Of a stretch of DNA of 64,000 nt, positions 62,776 to 64,000 are shown piece by piece. Below the pieces are notes generated by a model. That model made no database searches. It was not told where the DNA came from and saw only the letters and a program-made list of their open reading frames with translations. A program made the position numbers and the translations under genes. Within the stretch, counting starts at the first letter, position 1. Every line of letters begins with the position of its first letter. The DNA comes from Novosphingobium sp. (GTDB lineage Bacteria > Pseudomonadota > Alphaproteobacteria > Sphingomonadales > Sphingomonadaceae): contig NZ_JADZAT010000017.1 of assembly GCF_020852455.1 (NCBI RefSeq), forward strand, positions 39,200 through 103,199, read 5' to 3'.

Positions 62776-63876
62776 ATGACTATTACCCACTACCTCCGCC
62801 CCATCGCGCTGGCTGAATCGCCGCAGTCCGAAGAGGGCGAGGCGCTGCGGCTGGCGGGCGGGCTGGTCTATGCCAGCCGGTTCGCGCTGATCGAACGCAG
62901 CGGCGGCAAGGTTGCCGCGCGCACGCGCTATTCGCTGGGCGAACTGCGCGCCGCGCTGCCGGGCCTGCCCGATGCGGTGCAGCAACAATTTGAAGACCTC
63001 CAGCACAGCCATGCCCCGCTGCAATGCGGGGAACGCACGATCCGGCTCGACCAGCCGCAAGTGATGGGGATCCTCAACGTCACGCCCGACAGTTTTTCGG
63101 ACGGCGGGCAGTTCATGGACGATCCCGAAGTTGCCAATACCCATGCCGCCGCCATGCTTGAGGCTGGCGCGGCCTTGATCGACGTTGGCGGCGAAAGCAC
63201 CCGGCCGGGCGCGGCCGCAGTGTGGGAAGGTGACGAGCTGAAGCGCGTGATCCCGGCGATCGAGCGGCTGGCTGCTGCCGGCGCGGCGATCAGCATCGAT
63301 ACGCGCCGCCCGGGGGTGATGGAGGCCGCGCTCAAGGCCGGAGCCCATGTGATCAATGACGTTTCGGCGCTGCGCCACGATCCGCGCAGCCTGGAATTTG
63401 CCGCGCGCAGCGGCGCGCCGGTGGTGCTGATGCACGCGCCGGGCGAGGGTGAGGACCTGCATGCCAACGCGGCCTATGCCGATGTGGCGCTCGACGTGTT
63501 CGACTGGCTGGCCGCGCGGCGCGATGCCGCGCTGGCGGCGGGGATCGCGCGCGAGAAGATCGTGCTCGATCCCGGCATCGGCTTCGGCAAATCGGTGGCA
63601 GACAATCTGGCCCTGCTCAATGCCCTGCCGTTGTTCCATGCGCTGGGCCAGCCGATCCTGCTGGGCGCCAGCCGCAAGCGGATGATCGGCGCGCTGTCGA
63701 ACGAGGCCCCCGCGCACCAGCGGCTGGGGGGCAGTGTCGCGCTGGCGGTCAAGGGGATGGACGCCGGGGTGCAATTGCTGCGCGTCCACGACGTGCCCGA
63801 AACCGTGCAGGCCGTGCGGATCTGGCGCGGCCTGAAGGATGCCGCGCTGACCGATTTCAGCCAGCTCGCAGGCTAG
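62776..63876 (+). CDS. folP: Dihydropteroate synthase with N-terminal extension
   Basis: The 366-residue enzyme condenses p-aminobenzoate with the pterin diphosphate to make dihydropteroate. The core starts with VMGILNVTPDSFSDGG near residue 97 and continues with DVGGESTRPGA, INDVSAL, LDPGIGFGKSVADN and LLGASRKRMIG. The first 90 residues (MTITHYLRPIALAESPQSEE...) are an extra domain not needed by E. coli FolP, common in sphingomonad homologues. Confidence 0.96.
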   Translation: MTITHYLRPIALAESPQSEEGEALRLAGGLVYASRFALIERSGGKVAARTRYSLGELRAALPGLPDAVQQQFEDLQHSHAPLQCGERTIRLDQPQVMGILNVTPDSFSDGGQFMDDPEVANTHAAAMLEAGAALIDVGGESTRPGAAAVWEGDELKRVIPAIERLAAAGAAISIDTRRPGVMEAALKAGAHVINDVSALRHDPRSLEFAARSGAPVVLMHAPGEGEDLHANAAYADVALDVFDWLAARRDAALAAGIAREKIVLDPGIGFGKSVADNLALLNALPLFHALGQPILLGASRKRMIGALSNEAPAHQRLGGSVALAVKGMDAGVQLLRVHDVPETVQAVRIWRGLKDAALTDFSQLAG

Positions 63877-63909
63877 AGCCTGTCCTGATTAGGTGGAGGC
63901 ATCGTCATC

Positions 63910-64000
63910 GCATCAGGAAGGCCGCTGGATAGGAGCGGCGTGCAGCAGGGGCTGGTTGCCCCTGCAAGCGACGCGACGCCGCCAGCGGCCTTCCTGATGC
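63910..64000. repeat. Large inverted repeat at the right window edge
   Basis: GCATCAGGAAGGCCGCTGG (63910-63928) and its exact inverse (63982-64000) enclose a GCAGGGGC/GCCCCTGC hairpin. Downstream sequence is not available, so whether this is a repeat arm, the end of an insertion sequence or a terminator of folP cannot be settled. Confidence 0.6.

Overview
The window reads as chromosomal DNA of a GC-rich alphaproteobacterium, most likely order Sphingomonadales (Sphingomonadaceae or Erythrobacteraceae; inference). The pointers are a cell-cycle CcrM methyltransferase behind a GANTC-rich promoter, the ChvI-ChvG-HprK-RapZ-EIIA-HPr regulatory cluster next to pckA, a short HisG, CobS with BolA and J-domain proteins nearby, DUF885/DUF937/DUF4349 proteins, and the dispersed hairpin repeats common in sphingomonads. 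I found no tRNA, rRNA, CRISPR, prophage or complete insertion sequence. Almost every base lies in a recognisable gene or a short spacer.

Layout. 1-5 kb (minus): truncated serine hydrolase, acyl-CoA thioesterase II, a CelD-like acyltransferase, a secreted S9 peptidase. 5-11.2 kb (minus): hisG-hisD-nusB, then a DUF559 nuclease gene held between two inverted repeat arms, then thiL and the proton-pumping pyrophosphatase hppA. 11.3-17.2 kb: DUF2332 gene, then bolA-pirin-SDR-epoxide-hydrolase-like-LtrA (minus) and a divergent J-domain gene. 17.2-22.6 kb (minus): a ten-gene tightly packed run led by a TetR regulator and holding VOC, GST, SRPBCC, DUF1428 and DUF1801 proteins. 22.7-27.7 kb (plus): membrane diguanylate cyclase, cobS, a TonB-like protein, a thioredoxin-like protein, an unknown secreted protein. 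27.7-34.8 kb (minus): SDR, a 1097-residue beta-propeller amidohydrolase, an MDR oxidoreductase, truA-fmt. 34.8-37.4 kb (plus): recR-def-rmuC. 37.4-44 kb (mostly minus): META lipoprotein, rRNA/tRNA methyltransferase, HPr, EIIA, rapZ, (trmL plus), hprK, chvG, chvI. 44.3-46.8 kb (plus): pckA, an unknown gene, a small DUF937-like protein. 46.9-52.9 kb: DUF885, DUF937, a small membrane protein, an alpha/beta hydrolase, cysteine desulfurase plus ferredoxin, DUF4349. 53-64 kb: parC, a retropepsin-like protease, CCA-adding enzyme, NUDIX, DUF1285, GNAT, a GSDH-family lipoprotein, rnhB, ccrM, folP, and an inverted repeat at the window edge.

The most unusual content is a set of dispersed inverted-repeat elements (8.2-8.8, 56.3, 57.3, 58.6 and 61.1 kb). 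Each has two inverted arms, and each arm joins a family-specific sequence to a small hairpin whose stem varies while its pairing and very small loop (often three bases) are kept. One copy carries a DUF559 nuclease gene between nusB and thiL. A sibling at 61.1 kb is empty. Another lies in frame inside the CCA-adding enzyme gene. A second repeat family (41.6 and 62.6 kb) is built around CCCTGAA/TTCAGGG. Two other points stand out: the ccrM leader, with eight GANTC sites in about 160 bp plus a consensus DnaA box, and the TetR-led toolbox operon, which sits between the bolA/J-domain pair and cobS.
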